Source: Fulvivirga ulvae (GTDB lineage Bacteria > Bacteroidota > Bacteroidia > Cytophagales > Cyclobacteriaceae). From it: a DNA stretch of 64,000 bases. A program made the position numbers and the translations under genes. Where the stretch lies: contig NZ_CP089981.1 of assembly GCF_021389975.1 (NCBI RefSeq), forward strand, positions 4,055,501-4,119,500. The letters are read 5' to 3'. A model generated the notes under the pieces. It did not search any database, was not told the origin of the DNA, and saw only the letters and a program-made list of their open reading frames with translations. This document shows, one piece after another, positions 33,877 to 43,278 of the stretch; the first letter of the stretch is position 1, and each line of letters opens with the position of its first letter.

Positions 33877-34311
33877 ATGAGTTCTGCGGGACAGATGAAT
33901 AGAGAGTGCGCTGATATTGTCATGCTGATAGATGACAATGAAATAGATTTATTTATTAATCAAAAGGTAATAGAGCTTTGCCGTTTTACCAGAAGGATAA
34001 TTACGTACCACTCTGGAAGGGAAGCTTTGGAATACCTGCTTTCCGCTACTGAAGCAGATATCCCTGACCTTATATTCCTTGACCTGAATATGCCATTGAT
34101 TGATGGGTTCAGGTTCCTCTACGAGTTTTCAACATTTCCGGATCATGTCCGAAATAAGGCTTCCGTCATTGTACTAACCAGCTCTGACAATATGCGGGAC
34201 AAAGAAAAGATAGAAGTAAATGCGGATGTAATAAAATTCCTTTCCAAACCCCTTAACGACCAGAAGTTAGAGCAGATCAGAGTGTTGCTGGAAAACCAGC
34301 CCAGTACCTGA
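33877..34311 (+). CDS. Single-domain response regulator (CheY-like)
   Basis: 144 residues, one receiver domain and no output domain. The acidic pair is in MLIDDNEID, the phospho-acceptor is Asp69 in LIFLDLNMP, the conserved Thr/Ser lies in VLTSSDN and the lysine in FLSKPL. The type is common in Bacteroidota phosphorelays, where it passes phosphate or acts on a protein target. No kinase is adjacent; orphan kinases elsewhere in the window are possible partners. Confidence 0.93.
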   Translation: MSSAGQMNRECADIVMLIDDNEIDLFINQKVIELCRFTRRIITYHSGREALEYLLSATEADIPDLIFLDLNMPLIDGFRFLYEFSTFPDHVRNKASVIVLTSSDNMRDKEKIEVNADVIKFLSKPLNDQKLEQIRVLLENQPST

Positions 34312-34316
34312 AGCGG

Positions 34317-34895
34317 CTATTGTTTTACCAACTCCATTTTTAATATTATATCCACCTTTTCACCTACTATTAGTCCGCCGTTATCAAGTACATCATCCCA
34401 TTTTAGTCCATACTCGAAGCGGTCTATAGTGCCGGTGGCAGTAAACCCGGCCTTCTTTTTATTATTTATAGATACAATACCACCAAATTCAGCTTCCAGG
34501 GTTACGGGTTTGGTAACATCCCTAATGGTCAGGTTTCCCTCGATCAGGAAATTGTTATCCGAGACCTTTTTGAAGCTTGTGCTTTCAAATTTAATCTCAG
34601 GATACTTTTCGGCATTGAAGAAATCATCTTCCTTCAGGTGCTTATCCCTTTCCATGTTGTGCGTAGTAATACTGGCAACTTCAATGGTGGCATTAATCTT
34701 GGCATCTTCAAAGCCACTTTTCTTAGCGGTCAGCGTTCCGGCGTATGATGTGAAGAAGCCCGTTACCGACGATACAGCCAGATGCGAAACGTCAAATTGA
34801 ACAGACGAATGCGTAGGATCAATAACCCAGGTGGTTTGGGCCAAACTCACTGAGCTTATAAAGCTGATGATCAATATTATACATGTTTTCTTCAT
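34317..34895 (-). CDS. YceI-family periplasmic lipocalin-like protein
   Basis: 192 residues with a signal peptide (MKKTCIILIISFISSVSLAQ). The family start WVIDPTHSSVQFDVSHL, the central ERDKHLKEDDFFNAEKYPEI and the end RFEYGLKWDD are typical of YceI proteins, which fold as an extended lipocalin-like beta barrel binding polyisoprenoid or amphiphilic lipid. Physiological role in this organism is unknown. It is convergent with the response regulator gene, with five bases between the stops. Confidence 0.94.
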   Translation of the reverse strand: MKKTCIILIISFISSVSLAQTTWVIDPTHSSVQFDVSHLAVSSVTGFFTSYAGTLTAKKSGFEDAKINATIEVASITTHNMERDKHLKEDDFFNAEKYPEIKFESTSFKKVSDNNFLIEGNLTIRDVTKPVTLEAEFGGIVSINNKKKAGFTATGTIDRFEYGLKWDDVLDNGGLIVGEKVDIILKMELVKQ

Positions 34896-35257
34896 AGGAA
34901 GCGTGTTTTAAGGGTTCCGATAGCACTTATAATATAGTAAAATTTTATCAAAGTACCTATAGATGACGGGGTGCTCATTGGCAGCTGGTAACCGGTGTTG
35001 GCCAGTTGGTAATTGGTAAAAGCAATAGGCCAAGTAGTGTTTCTGCAAATCACCGGTAGCCCGTAAGCCGTAATCATCAATGTAGATGCCGGTAAATAGC
35101 GGGCTGGCCTACTGATGAATACTATCTAACCGTTATTTCAGGATCTGTTTAGCTAAACATGTTAAAATAGTATTATAATAGGGTCAGATAGTGAAAACTT
35201 TCGATTTGTCATTGTGCTAATTTGGCTCCTGAAAAAAAGAACTTAAAATTTTACCGT
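34896..35257. other. Divergent intergenic region before the hydroxyproline operon
   Basis: Holds the 7-base-period arrays and then an AT-rich stretch (35150-35220) that should carry the operon promoter. No gene is seen. Confidence 0.5.
34985..35073. repeat. Two short arrays with a 7-base period
   Basis: Five units at 34985-35019 (CTGGTAA, CCGGTGT, TGGCCAG, TTGGTAA, TTGGTAA) and three at 35053-35073 (CCGGTAG, CCCGTAA, GCCGTAA). The theme GGTAA recurs. Related units occur near 46120. Confidence 0.6.
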
Positions 35258-36193
35258 ATGAACTTTCAATGGCAAGGGGTATTTCCCGCAGTGACAACTA
35301 AATTTACTAAAGACGATCAACTGGACTGGTGGTGGTTTGAAAAGAATATTGAGGCCCAACTTGATGCGGGTGTTGATGGTATTATTTTGGGAGGTACTCT
35401 TGGAGAGGCCAGCTCTCTCAGCGACGATGAAAAATATGAACTGACCAGGCGTACGGTATCCATCGTAGGTAGCAGAGTGCCTGTAATTTTGAATATTGCA
35501 GAGCAAAGCACCACATTAGCTATACGTGCAGCTGCCAAAGCTAAGGAAAACGGAGCCAGCGGTCTCATGATGTTGCCACCTATGAGGTATAAAGCTACAG
35601 ACCAGGAAACCGTGGAGTACTTCAAAGCTGTAGCACAATCTACAGACTTGCCAATTATGATCTATAACAACCCTGTTGATTATAAAATTGAAGTGACCAT
35701 GGATATGTTTGAAGAGCTGGCTTCAGAGGCCAACATTCAGGCTGTTAAAGAATCCACCAGGGACATCAGTAATGTTACCAGAATGATCAACCGTTTTGGA
35801 GACAGGTATAAGATCTTGTCTGGCGTTGACACACTTGCATTGGAAAGCCTTTGCATGGGTGCTGACGGCTGGGTGGCAGGTCTTGTATGTGCCTTCCCGA
35901 GAGAAACGGTAGCTATATATCGTTTGCAAAAAGCCGGTTATCATGAAGAGGCACTTAAAATATACAGGTGGTTCCTGCCTTTGCTGGAGTTGGATATTAA
36001 CCCTCAGCTGGTACAGAATATTAAGCTTGCCGAAACCATGGCAGGATTGGGAACAGAAGAAGTGAGATTGCCGCGTATGCCTCTTAATGGAATGGAGCGG
36101 GACAGGGTAGTGAAGATTATTGAAGACGGCTTGAATACAAGGCCTGAGCTGCCCGACTATTTTAATATTGAAAAAATAATGAACACGATTTAA
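35258..36193 (+). CDS. DapA-family lyase, probable 1-pyrroline-4-hydroxy-2-carboxylate deaminase
   Basis: 311 residues from the ATG at 35258; a TTG at 35222 also opens the frame. It is a class I aldolase-type (beta/alpha)8 barrel. The Schiff-base lysine is in IQAVKESTRD, the conserved tyrosine is in MIYNNPVDY, and GGTLGEASSLS is the family's substrate loop. In hydroxyproline degradation the enzyme converts the pyrroline intermediate to 2-oxoglutarate semialdehyde and ammonia. The specific role rests on the neighbours: an aldehyde dehydrogenase, a hydroxyproline epimerase and an FAD oxidase follow in the same operon. Confidence 0.88.
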   Translation: MNFQWQGVFPAVTTKFTKDDQLDWWWFEKNIEAQLDAGVDGIILGGTLGEASSLSDDEKYELTRRTVSIVGSRVPVILNIAEQSTTLAIRAAAKAKENGASGLMMLPPMRYKATDQETVEYFKAVAQSTDLPIMIYNNPVDYKIEVTMDMFEELASEANIQAVKESTRDISNVTRMINRFGDRYKILSGVDTLALESLCMGADGWVAGLVCAFPRETVAIYRLQKAGYHEEALKIYRWFLPLLELDINPQLVQNIKLAETMAGLGTEEVRLPRMPLNGMERDRVVKIIEDGLNTRPELPDYFNIEKIMNTI

Positions 36194-36203
36194 AAAAAGA
36201 AGC

Positions 36204-37793
36204 ATGGTAGTACAAGGAAAGAACATTATCGGATTCAGTTTATCTGCAGCATCAGATGAGTTTGTTACCTCATTTGACCCGAAGGATGCCAGGCCTATGG
36301 AGAAGTTTTATATGGCCACCAATGAAGAAATTGAGGAAACCCTGCAAAAAGCTTCCGAAGCTTTCGGAGTGTATAAGCACTTCTCAGGAAACAGAAGAGC
36401 CGATTTTCTGGAGGCTATAGCGGACGAAATACTTGCTCTTGATAATGTACTTGTTCAAACGGCTGTAAAAGAAAGTGGCCTGCCGGAAGCCCGGATTATA
36501 GGAGAGCGCGGAAGAACTGTAGGGCAGTTGAGGTTATTTGCCCAGTTGTTGCGAGAAGGCTCCTGGGTTGATGCTACTATAGAAACGGCCCAGCCTGACA
36601 GAGAGCCGCTACCTAAGCCAGACATCAGGAAAATGCTTGTACCCGTAGGGCCTGTTGTGGTATTTGCCGCCAGTAACTTTCCATTGGCATTCTCTACGGC
36701 AGGTGGAGATACTGCATCGGCACTGGCTGCCGGTAATCCGGTGATTGTTAAAGCGCATATGTCTCACCTGGGTACCAATGAGCTGGTAGCCCGGGCAATC
36801 GCCGAAGCAGCTAAAAATACAGGAATGCCCGATGGCGTTTTTTCAAGCCTGAACGGCAGAGGCTCTTCTCTGGGGCAGAAACTGGTAATGCATCCCGTTG
36901 TCAAGTCAGTTGGTTTTACAGGTTCCTACACCGGTGGAATGGCATTATATAAGGCAGCAGCCCAAAGAGAAGAGCCTATTCCTGTTTTTGCAGAAATGGG
37001 CAGCGTGAATCCGGTGATTCTACTTCCCGGGAAACTAAAGAACTCTGCAAAGGAAACAGCCAAACAATACGCAGGATCAATCACCCTGGGAGTTGGGCAA
37101 TTCTGTACTAACCCGGGCCTTCTGTTGGGTATCGCCGGAGAGGACCTGAACACCTTTCTTGAGGAACTGGCCAAAGAAATCCGGAACATAGCTCCGGCTA
37201 CCATGCTTAATGAAGGCATTTGGAAGAGCTATCAAAGCGGAAAGGCCAAGGTACTTGAACAAAACGGTGTAACACTCCTGGGAGCGGCAACGGAGCAGGA
37301 AGGCAACCATCTTGGCACAGCAGCTATAGCGCTGGTTTCGGGCGAAGATTTTCTAAGCAACCCCAGCCTCCATGAAGAAGTGTTTGGGCCATTTTCACTG
37401 GTGGTCAGATGCACTGACAAAGAGCAATTGCTGGAAGTGATTCAAAGTGCCAAAGGGCAACTCACATCCACTATTATGGCTGAGCCTGATGAACTGAAAG
37501 GTCATCATGATATTGTAGAGGCAGCATCAAAAATAGCAGGAAGAGTATTGTTTAACGGCGTGCCGACGGGCGTCGAAGTATGCCATGCCATGCAGCATGG
37601 AGGCCCGTTCCCTTCTTCAACGGATAGTAGGTTTACTTCCGTAGGTACAGATGCCATTAAACGTTTTGTAAGGCCTTTGGCTATCCAGGGATTTCCGGAA
37701 GAGGCTTTGCCGGATGCACTGAAGAACAGCAATCCGTTGGGTATATGGAGAAAGGTGAATGGAGAATTAACAAGGGACGCTATTAATGGCTAG
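36204..37793 (+). CDS. 2-oxoglutarate semialdehyde dehydrogenase (NADP+)
   Basis: Aldehyde dehydrogenase of 529 residues. The catalytic cysteine is in GVGQFCTNPG, the general-base glutamate in FAEMGSVNP, and the cofactor loop in GFTGSYTGG. Length and the unusual FCTNPG motif fit the 2-oxoglutarate-semialdehyde (2,5-dioxovalerate) group. In this operon it would oxidise the deaminase product to 2-oxoglutarate. It starts 10 bases after the lyase gene and overlaps the epimerase start by eight bases. Confidence 0.9.
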   Translation: MVVQGKNIIGFSLSAASDEFVTSFDPKDARPMEKFYMATNEEIEETLQKASEAFGVYKHFSGNRRADFLEAIADEILALDNVLVQTAVKESGLPEARIIGERGRTVGQLRLFAQLLREGSWVDATIETAQPDREPLPKPDIRKMLVPVGPVVVFAASNFPLAFSTAGGDTASALAAGNPVIVKAHMSHLGTNELVARAIAEAAKNTGMPDGVFSSLNGRGSSLGQKLVMHPVVKSVGFTGSYTGGMALYKAAAQREEPIPVFAEMGSVNPVILLPGKLKNSAKETAKQYAGSITLGVGQFCTNPGLLLGIAGEDLNTFLEELAKEIRNIAPATMLNEGIWKSYQSGKAKVLEQNGVTLLGAATEQEGNHLGTAAIALVSGEDFLSNPSLHEEVFGPFSLVVRCTDKEQLLEVIQSAKGQLTSTIMAEPDELKGHHDIVEAASKIAGRVLFNGVPTGVEVCHAMQHGGPFPSSTDSRFTSVGTDAIKRFVRPLAIQGFPEEALPDALKNSNPLGIWRKVNGELTRDAING

Positions 37794-38787
37794 AAAAACG
37801 TTTTTTTGTGTAGATGCCCACACCTGCGGCAATCCGGTAAGGGTGGTGGCTGGTGGAGGGCCGCACCTGGAAGGTGCCAGCATGAGCGAAAAAAGACAAC
37901 ATTTCCTTCAGGAATATGACTGGATCAGGAAAAGCCTCATGTTTGAACCACGAGGACATGATATGATGTCAGGGAGTATATTGTACCCTCCGGCAGACCC
38001 GGCTAATGATGCGGGCGTCCTGTTTATAGAGACTTCCGGTTGTCTTCCCATGTGTGGTCATGGTACCATAGGTACTGTTACTATAGCTATTGAAGAGGGG
38101 CTGGTTACTCCAAAAGTACCCGGGCAGCTTCGCCTTGAAACCCCGGCCGGCCTGGTGCTGGTAAGCTATATCCGGGAAGGTAAAAAGGTTAAATCCGTAA
38201 AGCTGACCAATGTGGCGTCCTTTCTGGAGGCCGAGGGCATTATAGCTGCCTGTCCGGATCTGGGAGAGTTGAAGGTTGATGTGTCATACGGGGGAAATTT
38301 CTATGCGATTGTAGACCCTCAGGAAAATTTTAAGGGGGTACAGGCCTATTCGGCAGAGCAACTGATCCAATGGAGCAGAAAGTTGCGGGAGAATATTAAT
38401 AACAATTTCAAATTTGAACATCCGGATAACCCGACAATCTCCGGGCTTAGCCATATTTTATGGACGGGGGATACGCTGTCTGAGGAATCAACGGCCAGAA
38501 ATGCAGTTTTTTATGGCGATAAAGCTATAGACCGTTCTCCTTGCGGTACGGGTACATCGGCAAGAATGGCCCAGTGGTATGCCAAAGGGTGGTTAAAAAA
38601 GGGCCAGCCTTTTATCCATGAGAGTATCATCGGTTCAAAATTTACAGGCCGGATTGAGGACGAAGTTATTGTGGCGGGTAAAAAGGGCATTATTCCGAGT
38701 GTGGAAGGCTGGGCCATGGTTTATGGTTATAACAATATCATTGTAGATGATGATGATCCGTATTCTGCAGGCTTTCAAGTGATTTAA
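37786..38787 (+). CDS. 4-hydroxyproline 2-epimerase
   Basis: Proline racemase superfamily enzyme, 333 residues, which epimerises trans-4-hydroxy-L-proline to cis-4-hydroxy-D-proline. Two catalytic cysteines are present: Cys90 in PMCGHGTIG and Cys253 in SPCGTGTSA. Presence of both argues against the trans-3-hydroxyproline dehydratase branch, which lacks one. It overlaps the preceding dehydrogenase and lies 24 bases before the oxidase that would use its product. Confidence 0.94.
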   Translation: MARKTFFCVDAHTCGNPVRVVAGGGPHLEGASMSEKRQHFLQEYDWIRKSLMFEPRGHDMMSGSILYPPADPANDAGVLFIETSGCLPMCGHGTIGTVTIAIEEGLVTPKVPGQLRLETPAGLVLVSYIREGKKVKSVKLTNVASFLEAEGIIAACPDLGELKVDVSYGGNFYAIVDPQENFKGVQAYSAEQLIQWSRKLRENINNNFKFEHPDNPTISGLSHILWTGDTLSEESTARNAVFYGDKAIDRSPCGTGTSARMAQWYAKGWLKKGQPFIHESIIGSKFTGRIEDEVIVAGKKGIIPSVEGWAMVYGYNNIIVDDDDPYSAGFQVI

Positions 38788-38811
38788 TGATGGTAAATTA
38801 ATGATAAGAAG

Positions 38812-40056
38812 ATGAAAAAGGTTGCCATTATTGGTGGAGGTGTAGTAGGTCTCAGCTCTGCCTATTATCTGTCCGGGTTGGGGTATGAGGTTACGATAGT
38901 CAGCGATGACGATCAAAAAGCAGGCTGCTCTTATGGCAATGCCGGAATGATAGTGCCAAGCCATTTCATTCCGCTGGCTGCGCCCGGTATGGTGATGATG
39001 GGGTTGAAGTGGATGCTAAAAGCTGACAGCCCATTCCATATTAAGCCACGCTTTAGCAAAGATCTGGTTTCATGGGGCTGGAAATTTTACAAAGCCGCTA
39101 CACCGGCGAATGTGCAAAAGGCAATGCATGTTCTCAAAGAAATGAATATGGAGAGCCGCAATCTTTACCTTCAACTGGCTGACGAGGAATCCCTTAATTT
39201 CTCATTACAAACCAAAGGCCTTTTCATGCTTTGCAAAACCAGTCACGCGCTAAAAGAAGAAAGTGCCGTGGCAGAGCAGGCAAGGCAGTTTGGAATGAAA
39301 GCAGAAACACTATCTGCCGCGGAGCTTATGAATATGGAAGATGGTGTGGAGATGGACGTGGAAGGAGGAGTGTACTTTCCAATGGACGCATATATGGTTC
39401 CCGGCCTGTTCATGTCGGGCATGAGAGCTCTTCTTGAGATAATGGGTGTAACATTTGTATCAAAAAAGGTTACAGGAATCGATATGCGCGGGAGCAGGAT
39501 AACGGCTCTACAGGTTTCTGACGAGCTCATAAGGGCTGATGAATTTATAGTTGCAGCGGGAGCCTGGTCGTCCGAATTGTTAAAGGCACTGAGGGTAAAC
39601 ATACCTATGCAGGGAGGTAAAGGGTACAGCGTTATGCTGGATAATCCCCCGATATATCCCGGTATTTGTGCCTTGCTGTCTGAGGCGCGGGTCTCTGTAA
39701 CGCCTATGAACGGGGCCATCAGGTTTGGCGGAACTATGGAGCTTAACGGAACGGACCGGACCGTTAATAACAAAAGGGTGGGAGGTATTTATAAATCTAT
39801 ACCAAGCTATTATCCGCAATTTAAGGATACCGATTTTCAAAAATCTGATGTTTGGGTGGGGCTAAGGCCCTGCTCTCCGGACGGGCTTCCCTATGTCGGC
39901 AGGTTTAAGCATTATGACAACCTGATAGCTGCTACCGGGCATTCTATGATGGGAATGAGCCTTGGACCCATTACCGGAAAACTGGTGTCTCAGATAGTAT
40001 CCAGGCAAAAGACAGACATTGATATAGCGATACTTAACCCTGATCGCTATAACTGA
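38812..40056 (+). CDS. FAD-dependent D-amino-acid dehydrogenase, probable D-hydroxyproline dehydrogenase
   Basis: 414 residues of the DAO/DadA fold. The Rossmann motif is IIGGGVVGLSSAYYLSG, and the C-terminal FAD segment is VWVGLRPCSPDGLPYVG with ATGHSMMGMSLGP. It would oxidise cis-4-hydroxy-D-proline to the pyrroline carboxylate consumed by the first enzyme of the operon. The electron acceptor (oxygen or the respiratory chain) is not evident. It is the last gene of the operon. Confidence 0.9.
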   Translation: MKKVAIIGGGVVGLSSAYYLSGLGYEVTIVSDDDQKAGCSYGNAGMIVPSHFIPLAAPGMVMMGLKWMLKADSPFHIKPRFSKDLVSWGWKFYKAATPANVQKAMHVLKEMNMESRNLYLQLADEESLNFSLQTKGLFMLCKTSHALKEESAVAEQARQFGMKAETLSAAELMNMEDGVEMDVEGGVYFPMDAYMVPGLFMSGMRALLEIMGVTFVSKKVTGIDMRGSRITALQVSDELIRADEFIVAAGAWSSELLKALRVNIPMQGGKGYSVMLDNPPIYPGICALLSEARVSVTPMNGAIRFGGTMELNGTDRTVNNKRVGGIYKSIPSYYPQFKDTDFQKSDVWVGLRPCSPDGLPYVGRFKHYDNLIAATGHSMMGMSLGPITGKLVSQIVSRQKTDIDIAILNPDRYN

Positions 40057-40101
40057 AAAATGACTTTAAAGAAATTAAAATCCTGGGGTTAGGTTGGCTT
40101 A

Positions 40102-40197
40102 GGGCAAACTTGTTGGAATCGAGAGGTAAAAATTGTTAAATAATATGTGTTTAGGTTATTGATCGTACCTGACAAAGTTTGCCCGGGCCTCCTTTTT
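40102..40197 (+). terminator. Long-range inverted repeat and T run after the hydroxyproline operon
   Basis: GGGCAAACTT (40102-40111) pairs exactly with AAGTTTGCCC (40175-40184), separated by 63 bases and followed by a T run at 40192-40197. It may be a terminator with a large loop, or a processed end. The gap also separates the convergent caspase gene. Confidence 0.4.
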
Positions 40198-40212
40198 TAA
40201 AGCTATCCAACG

Positions 40213-42735
40213 CTAATCCACTACCTTAAAAGCCGGCCTGAGCTGATTGTCTTTATTGGTGTTATAGTCCTCCAGCCGATAAGTGATTCCGGATGGTTTG
40301 TGGTATACTATAAGGTCACTGTCTGCCCAATAAGATTGTACATTGGTGGCTGTAGTGATGAGCTCACCTTTTACATAAATGTAATAGCCGCCGTCATTGG
40401 CCCGCCACCACGTTTGATCCGAAGTGTCATAGATCGTGGCCGACCTGACCTGGTCATCCTGTCTTTCTTTGTAGCTTTCAAGCAGGTAGGAAAGGTTGTC
40501 GGTAGGGTCATAGACAAAGAGGTCGCTGTCAATAAATACACTTCTTGTTCTTTTAGCTATCTGTTCTCCATTAACATACAGCCAGTAAAGGTTGTCTTTC
40601 GATCTCCAGGTAACGTTGCCCTTACGGGTATAGGGGCCATAGTTATCTGTAGATTTTGTATTATCTGTTTTGGTAATCGGCGAAGCATTAAAGCTTATGA
40701 CTTCGGCCGGACGTATTTGCTTATCCTGAAGGTCATAAAAATTTTTGAGGCGATATTTTGAGCCAGTAGTGGTGTGTGTTATTAACAGGTTACGTCCTTC
40801 AGCAATACTGGTGGTTTCCTGGGCTACCTGTTTTCCTTGTACATAAAGCCAATACACATTGTCTTCAGACATCCAGAATACAGACTCAGACGAAGAGGAA
40901 AGCAACCGGGCATTTCTCCATTGATTATCCTGAAGGTGGCTGTAATTTTCCAGAAGATATGTTTTCTGTTTTTCAGGATGGTATACCAGCAGGTCGTTAC
41001 CGGCCATGGCATAGACAGTCTGTAGCTGGATTTCCTTATTGTTGTCCTTTACATAAAACAGGTTATTTTCGGCTTTCCACTCCACTTTTCCTGCCGATTC
41101 CATGATGATAGCTTCTCTTAATTGCCTGTCCTGGCGGCTGGCAAAGTCTTTAAGTAAATAAGTGTTGTTGCCATAGTTTACTTCAAGGTCGCTGCCAGAC
41201 CATTTATTGGTAACCTGTGAAGATACATCTTTGCCTTTGACATAAAGGTGGAACTTGTTATTGAAGGCTGACCAGAAAACATCTTTATGATCACTGATGA
41301 GCATGGCAGAACGAAGCTGATCATCCTGCAGGTTATAAAAATTCTTTAAAATATAACTGGAGCCGTTTTTTTCATGATAAACGAGCAGGTCGTTATTGAC
41401 CGCGGCGGAAGAAGTAGTACTGGCTACCTGCTCCCCCTTAATAAAAAAGAGGTATTTATTGTCTTTGGATTTCCAGAATATATTGTCTGATTGGGAGATA
41501 ATCCTTGCCGGGCGCAATTTATTGTCCTGCAACTGGTAGTATCTTTCCAGGAGCAGTGTGGCATTGGTCAGTGGATGATATACCAGAAGATCATCATCAG
41601 ACTTGGAGTGGACTATTTCAGTGCTGATGCTGGTACCTTTGTCGTAGACATAAAAGCTAAGATCTTTAGACCTCCAAAAGTATTGATCCCTTTCAGAGAG
41701 GATCTCTGCAGGCCTGAATACATTGTCGGTAAGGTGCGTATAGCCGGGTAACAAATAAGAAGTTCCTGTTTCAGGGTCATAAGCCAACAGGTCGTCATCT
41801 GCGTAAGAATATTTGGTGCGGGAAGCTATCTGTACTTTATTATCCAGCAAATGCCATGTTTTTTCGTCGGATTTCCAGATGGCCCGAGAGTTTATGGATG
41901 ATGTTGATGTAGTGGTTACATCGCTGGTTTCTTTGGCAACCAGCTTCTTTTTGGGTTCCTGCTCGTTGGCTCCGGCCTGAGTTTTATTAAAATAGAAGTC
42001 TCCGATCAGAGAAGTCGATTCCCACGGGATCTGTTGCCTGGCCGACTGGTCAACCACGGATTTTCTTACATTCTGAAATACCTGTAAAATGGTGAGGTCA
42101 GGGGTGAAAAGGTTTTTCAGCAAAGCCTCGGTATAAAGTCCGTTACTGCCGGAACCATCAGAGGCGGTTTTTCCGGGAGCGGTGGCATAGGCAATCAAAG
42201 AACCACTGGGGGCATTCATAAAGGCAAGGCCTTCTCCCTGGGCAGAGCGGCTCCAACTTCTTTTGAAAGGATTGTTACGGCAGGCATCTAAAATTACAAT
42301 ATTGACTTTGCTTTTGGCATATTCCATTAATCCCAAAACACGGTCAGCGCGCACACAGTCGTATTCTATCTGCTGTTCATTGGTAAGGTTTGTTTCTACC
42401 GGAATGAGGTAGTTATTGCCATTAGCTTGTATACCATGGCCCGCAAAATAAAACAGTCCAACGTCATAGGCTTCCAGCTTACGGCCAAACTCATCTATTA
42501 CCTGCTTCATTTCACGCTGTGTCAGATTTTCGTATTGCATGACCTCAAAGCCCAGACCGGTCAGAGCCTTTTTCATGGATCGGGCGTCATTAACAGGATT
42601 TAAAAGCTTATTGGCATTTTGATATTCAGCATTGCCAATAATCAGGGCCAGCCTTTTTTCATTGCTTGACTGAGCATGTAATTGCAATGAAATTGCGGAT
42701 AAAATAAAAAGGAGTATTGCAGCTATAGATCTCAT
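40213..42735 (-). CDS. Secreted caspase-family protease with eight ~66-residue C-terminal repeats
   Basis: 840 residues. Signal peptide to about residue 22 (LSAISLQLHAQ). Residues ~26-250 are a peptidase C14/metacaspase-like domain with the catalytic His100 in YFAGHG and Cys152 in ILDACRNNPF. After a linker, residues 285-840 (40216-41883) consist of eight tandem repeats of 65-89 residues, each with an aromatic start (FWKSKDN-type), a YVKGEQ-type strand, DLLVYH, YLLENY and a closing LQDNQLRPA. I cannot name this repeat; it resembles DKNYY-type strands loosely. The enzyme acts outside the cytoplasm; its substrate is unknown. Confidence 0.9.
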   Translation of the reverse strand: MRSIAAILLFILSAISLQLHAQSSNEKRLALIIGNAEYQNANKLLNPVNDARSMKKALTGLGFEVMQYENLTQREMKQVIDEFGRKLEAYDVGLFYFAGHGIQANGNNYLIPVETNLTNEQQIEYDCVRADRVLGLMEYAKSKVNIVILDACRNNPFKRSWSRSAQGEGLAFMNAPSGSLIAYATAPGKTASDGSGSNGLYTEALLKNLFTPDLTILQVFQNVRKSVVDQSARQQIPWESTSLIGDFYFNKTQAGANEQEPKKKLVAKETSDVTTTSTSSINSRAIWKSDEKTWHLLDNKVQIASRTKYSYADDDLLAYDPETGTSYLLPGYTHLTDNVFRPAEILSERDQYFWRSKDLSFYVYDKGTSISTEIVHSKSDDDLLVYHPLTNATLLLERYYQLQDNKLRPARIISQSDNIFWKSKDNKYLFFIKGEQVASTTSSAAVNNDLLVYHEKNGSSYILKNFYNLQDDQLRSAMLISDHKDVFWSAFNNKFHLYVKGKDVSSQVTNKWSGSDLEVNYGNNTYLLKDFASRQDRQLREAIIMESAGKVEWKAENNLFYVKDNNKEIQLQTVYAMAGNDLLVYHPEKQKTYLLENYSHLQDNQWRNARLLSSSSESVFWMSEDNVYWLYVQGKQVAQETTSIAEGRNLLITHTTTGSKYRLKNFYDLQDKQIRPAEVISFNASPITKTDNTKSTDNYGPYTRKGNVTWRSKDNLYWLYVNGEQIAKRTRSVFIDSDLFVYDPTDNLSYLLESYKERQDDQVRSATIYDTSDQTWWRANDGGYYIYVKGELITTATNVQSYWADSDLIVYHKPSGITYRLEDYNTNKDNQLRPAFKVVD

Positions 42736-42964
42736 AAAATGGGGCGAAATGGATTCGCCAATTTAATAAAAAATGAATGGTAATGAAAAGGGATATTGAA
42801 ATATGTAGAGCCGGCTTTTGGTGCTACCGGCAACCTGGCCCGGTTAAGGTGGAGCATTGCCGTAAAATGAGCCATCGGCAGTTTGGCAGAGCCGCCGTTG
42901 CATATCTGTATTTGTACGGTGAGTTTTTTTGAAAAGGTAAAAAGAATGTAGAGAAGAGATCTGT

Positions 42965-43195
42965 TTAAAAACCGTACCCTATTTTCTTGAGTCTGAGTTG
43001 AAATTTCTCCCGGTTATATTCATCCCTCAGGGCTTCCATACAGGCAGCACAAAGGCAATCTTCATATTTATCATTGATGAAATTCCGCTCTTCCTGGCTC
43101 AACTTTACAGTGGAGCACTGGCATAGTACTACGGAGCCTACCTTGCACTCAAAAGAGCCGTTACACCGAGGACAATATTTTAATTCATGCTTCAT
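42965..43195 (-). CDS. Cysteine-rich CWC-family small protein
   Basis: 76 residues with eight cysteines: C8, C11, C17, C25, C27, C47, C49 and C52. The pattern CPRC-x5-C-x7-CxC followed by EDCLCAACM fits the CWC (cysteine-rich) family, probably metal binding. Function is not known. It lies downstream of metE on the same strand, separated by a strong hairpin, so it may be only partly cotranscribed. Confidence 0.85.
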   Translation of the reverse strand: MKHELKYCPRCNGSFECKVGSVVLCQCSTVKLSQEERNFINDKYEDCLCAACMEALRDEYNREKFQLRLKKIGYGF

Positions 43196-43208
43196 TCATA
43201 ACAAGTAT

Positions 43209-43237
43209 ATCCGGCAGGTTTTTAAGGCCTGCCGGAT
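43209..43237 (-). terminator. Hairpin between metE and the CWC gene
   Basis: ATCCGGCAGG and its exact complement CCTGCCGGAT flank a 9-base loop. It lies about 42 bases after the metE stop on the minus strand. No clear T run follows, so it may act as an attenuator or mRNA-stabilising hairpin. Confidence 0.55.
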
Positions 43238-43278
43238 GGGATTAATAGTAGAAAATTAACTCCATTTAAAAACAAAAC

